64,000 nt of DNA from Rosistilla oblonga (GTDB lineage: Bacteria; Planctomycetota; Planctomycetia; Pirellulales; Pirellulaceae), in contig NZ_CP036292.1 in the NCBI RefSeq assembly GCF_007751715.1, positions 5,897,339 through 5,961,338 on the forward strand, written 5' to 3'. The notes below the pieces were generated by a model. That model made no database searches, was not told where the DNA came from, and saw only the letters and a program-made list of their open reading frames with translations. The position numbers were made by a program, and so were the translations under genes. Positions 62,962-64,000 of this stretch are shown piece after piece. Position 1 is the first letter of the stretch. Each line of letters begins with the position of its first letter.

Positions 62962-64000
62962 CTAGGTTAATCCAGGAAGGCCTCCAGTCTCCAATTCGGT
63001 CAAGTCAAACAGGCCAAGTTCCGCCAGGAAGCCATTGCTGATGGCCATACTGGCGTAAGAACTACGCGACGTACGCCACGCGGTCATTCGCATCTTCTGG
63101 AGGTCACCACGTACGCCGACCTGCCGCAAGCGGCGAATCAGACGCGTCGGTTTCTTCCACAACGCGAGTTGCTTGGCCCGTAATCGTCGCCGAATCCATC
63201 TAGCCAACTCGCGATACAGACCTTTGCAGTTCGCCATCCGGAAGTAGCTGCCCCAGCCGCGAAGCACCGGATTCAGGTCAGCAATGACCTTCTCCAAGTT
63301 CACCGGGCTGTTCTTGCGAGTGATCACTTTGACCTTCGCCTTGAAGGCCGCGACTTTCTCGGCAGCAATGCGGGTGTGCATGCTGCCGATCACGACGCCC
63401 AAGAACTTCACACCCTCACAGGCTGAAGTCAGGTGCGTCTTATCGCGATTGACGGTCAACTTCAAATCACCTTCCAGAATCTCCACTGCAACGCTCATCG
63501 CATGAGCCGCCGATCGCTTGCTCCGACACAGGATCAGAATGTCATCGGCATACCGAACGATTCGGTAACCACGACGCATCATCTCCTGGTCGAAAGCATC
63601 CAGGTAAATATTGGCGATCAGGGGACTGACAACACCGCCTTGCGGGCTGCCCAGCTCCGTCGCCTCCCAGACACCTTCGTTCATCACTCCACTGGTCAAA
63701 AACATTTTGATCAGATTCAAAATGCTGCCATCGGTCACCCGACGACGGATCGACGAGAGAATCAAGCCGTGATCCAACCGGTCAAAGCATTTCGAGAGAT
63801 CCATATCGACGACTTGGTCGAGACCATATCGCCGGATGAACATCGTTGCTTTGGCGACTGCCTGTTGGCAACTGCGGCCCGGTCGGTAACCGTAGCTTGA
63901 TGGATGAAAGTCAGGATCAAAGATCGGCTGCAGGATGTCCAGCAACGCTTGCTGGACGACTCGGTCGCGAACTGTTGGGATGCCAAGATGCCGCTGGCCG
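62962..64000 (-). CDS. ltrA: Group II intron reverse transcriptase/maturase (5' end beyond the window)
   Basis: This partial gene enters from the right edge (GQRHLGIPTVRDRVVQQALL) and ends at 62962. It shows RT motifs: LGIPTVRDRVVQQA, GYRPGRSCQQAV, DMDLSKCFDRLDH, GSPQGGVVSPLIANIYLD and the catalytic YADD (RYADDILILC), then VNRDKTHL and the maturase-specific domain (LNPVLRGWGSYFRMANCK). There is no C-terminal HNH endonuclease, so the protein resembles the endonuclease-lacking introns. It is intact over the visible part. The intron RNA domains V and VI follow directly. The protein assists splicing and retromobility of its own intron. Confidence 0.93.
   Translation of the reverse strand, partial: GQRHLGIPTVRDRVVQQALLDILQPIFDPDFHPSSYGYRPGRSCQQAVAKATMFIRRYGLDQVVDMDLSKCFDRLDHGLILSSIRRRVTDGSILNLIKMFLTSGVMNEGVWEATELGSPQGGVVSPLIANIYLDAFDQEMMRRGYRIVRYADDILILCRSKRSAAHAMSVAVEILEGDLKLTVNRDKTHLTSACEGVKFLGVVIGSMHTRIAAEKVAAFKAKVKVITRKNSPVNLEKVIADLNPVLRGWGSYFRMANCKGLYRELARWIRRRLRAKQLALWKKPTRLIRRLRQVGVRGDLQKMRMTAWRTSRSSYASMAISNGFLAELGLFDLTELETGGLPGLT

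Overview
The window looks like chromosomal DNA of a planctomycete, most likely of the Pirellulaceae (Rhodopirellula/Rosistilla-like). I infer this from the gene families, not from a database match: a DUF1592-type cytochrome paired with a DUF1552 protein, an SdrD-B/DUF11 surface protein with a LEPR-XLL-like N-terminus, Tat-exported Gfo/Idh/MocA and sugar-isomerase proteins, Pkn2-type Ser/Thr kinases, an LL-diaminopimelate aminotransferase, a type II glutamine synthetase and high GC. Genes are loosely packed, often monocistronic, and start on ATG, GTG or TTG.

Layout. 1-3.2 kb: DUF1552/DUF1592 pair (minus). 3.5-7.3 kb: class 3 lipase and a large repetitive surface protein (plus). 7.3-10.9 kb: a DgcA/DgcN-like pair (candidate D-glutamate catabolism) divergent from an AraC-type regulator with a sugar-binding-protein-like sensor domain. 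11-21 kb: secreted FAD oxidoreductase, HEAT-like protein, putative outer-membrane protein, a kinase with a degenerate receiver domain, a small coiled-coil protein and a 919-aa secreted protein. 21-27.6 kb: housekeeping block with a primary-type sigma factor, sugar isomerase, dapL, purE-purK and ppk2.

27.6-29.7 kb is the most unusual stretch. A roughly 2-kb insert lies between the intact 3' end of ppk2 and a second, detached copy of the last 62 bp of ppk2. It carries two helix-turn-helix genes, one with about four HTH-like segments, and a degenerate tRNA-Ala-like gene whose anticodon arm is exactly duplicated. It resembles a decayed integrative element. A smaller detached 3' tail follows the sigma-factor gene at 22.1 kb.

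30-38 kb: SWIM/SNF2 helicase divergent from an HrpA-type DEAH helicase. 38-39.3 kb: an IS200-like Y1 transposase between two blocks of REP-like repeats that share the same internal order. 39.5-50.6 kb: ABC-2 permease, thioredoxin-like protein, Gfo/Idh and isomerase pair, AIM24 protein, a 1285-aa secreted protein and a second kinase. 50.6-57 kb: GSII glutamine synthetase with a clear intrinsic terminator, an S46 peptidase and a tandem MoxR-like AAA+ protein. 56.7-62.7 kb: DoxX/oxidoreductase operon, a von Willebrand/GATase-like membrane protein and a beta-carbonic anhydrase. The right edge is the 3' part of a group II intron with its reverse transcriptase, running off the window.

All start sites and families come from reading the sequence. 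No searches or foldings were run.
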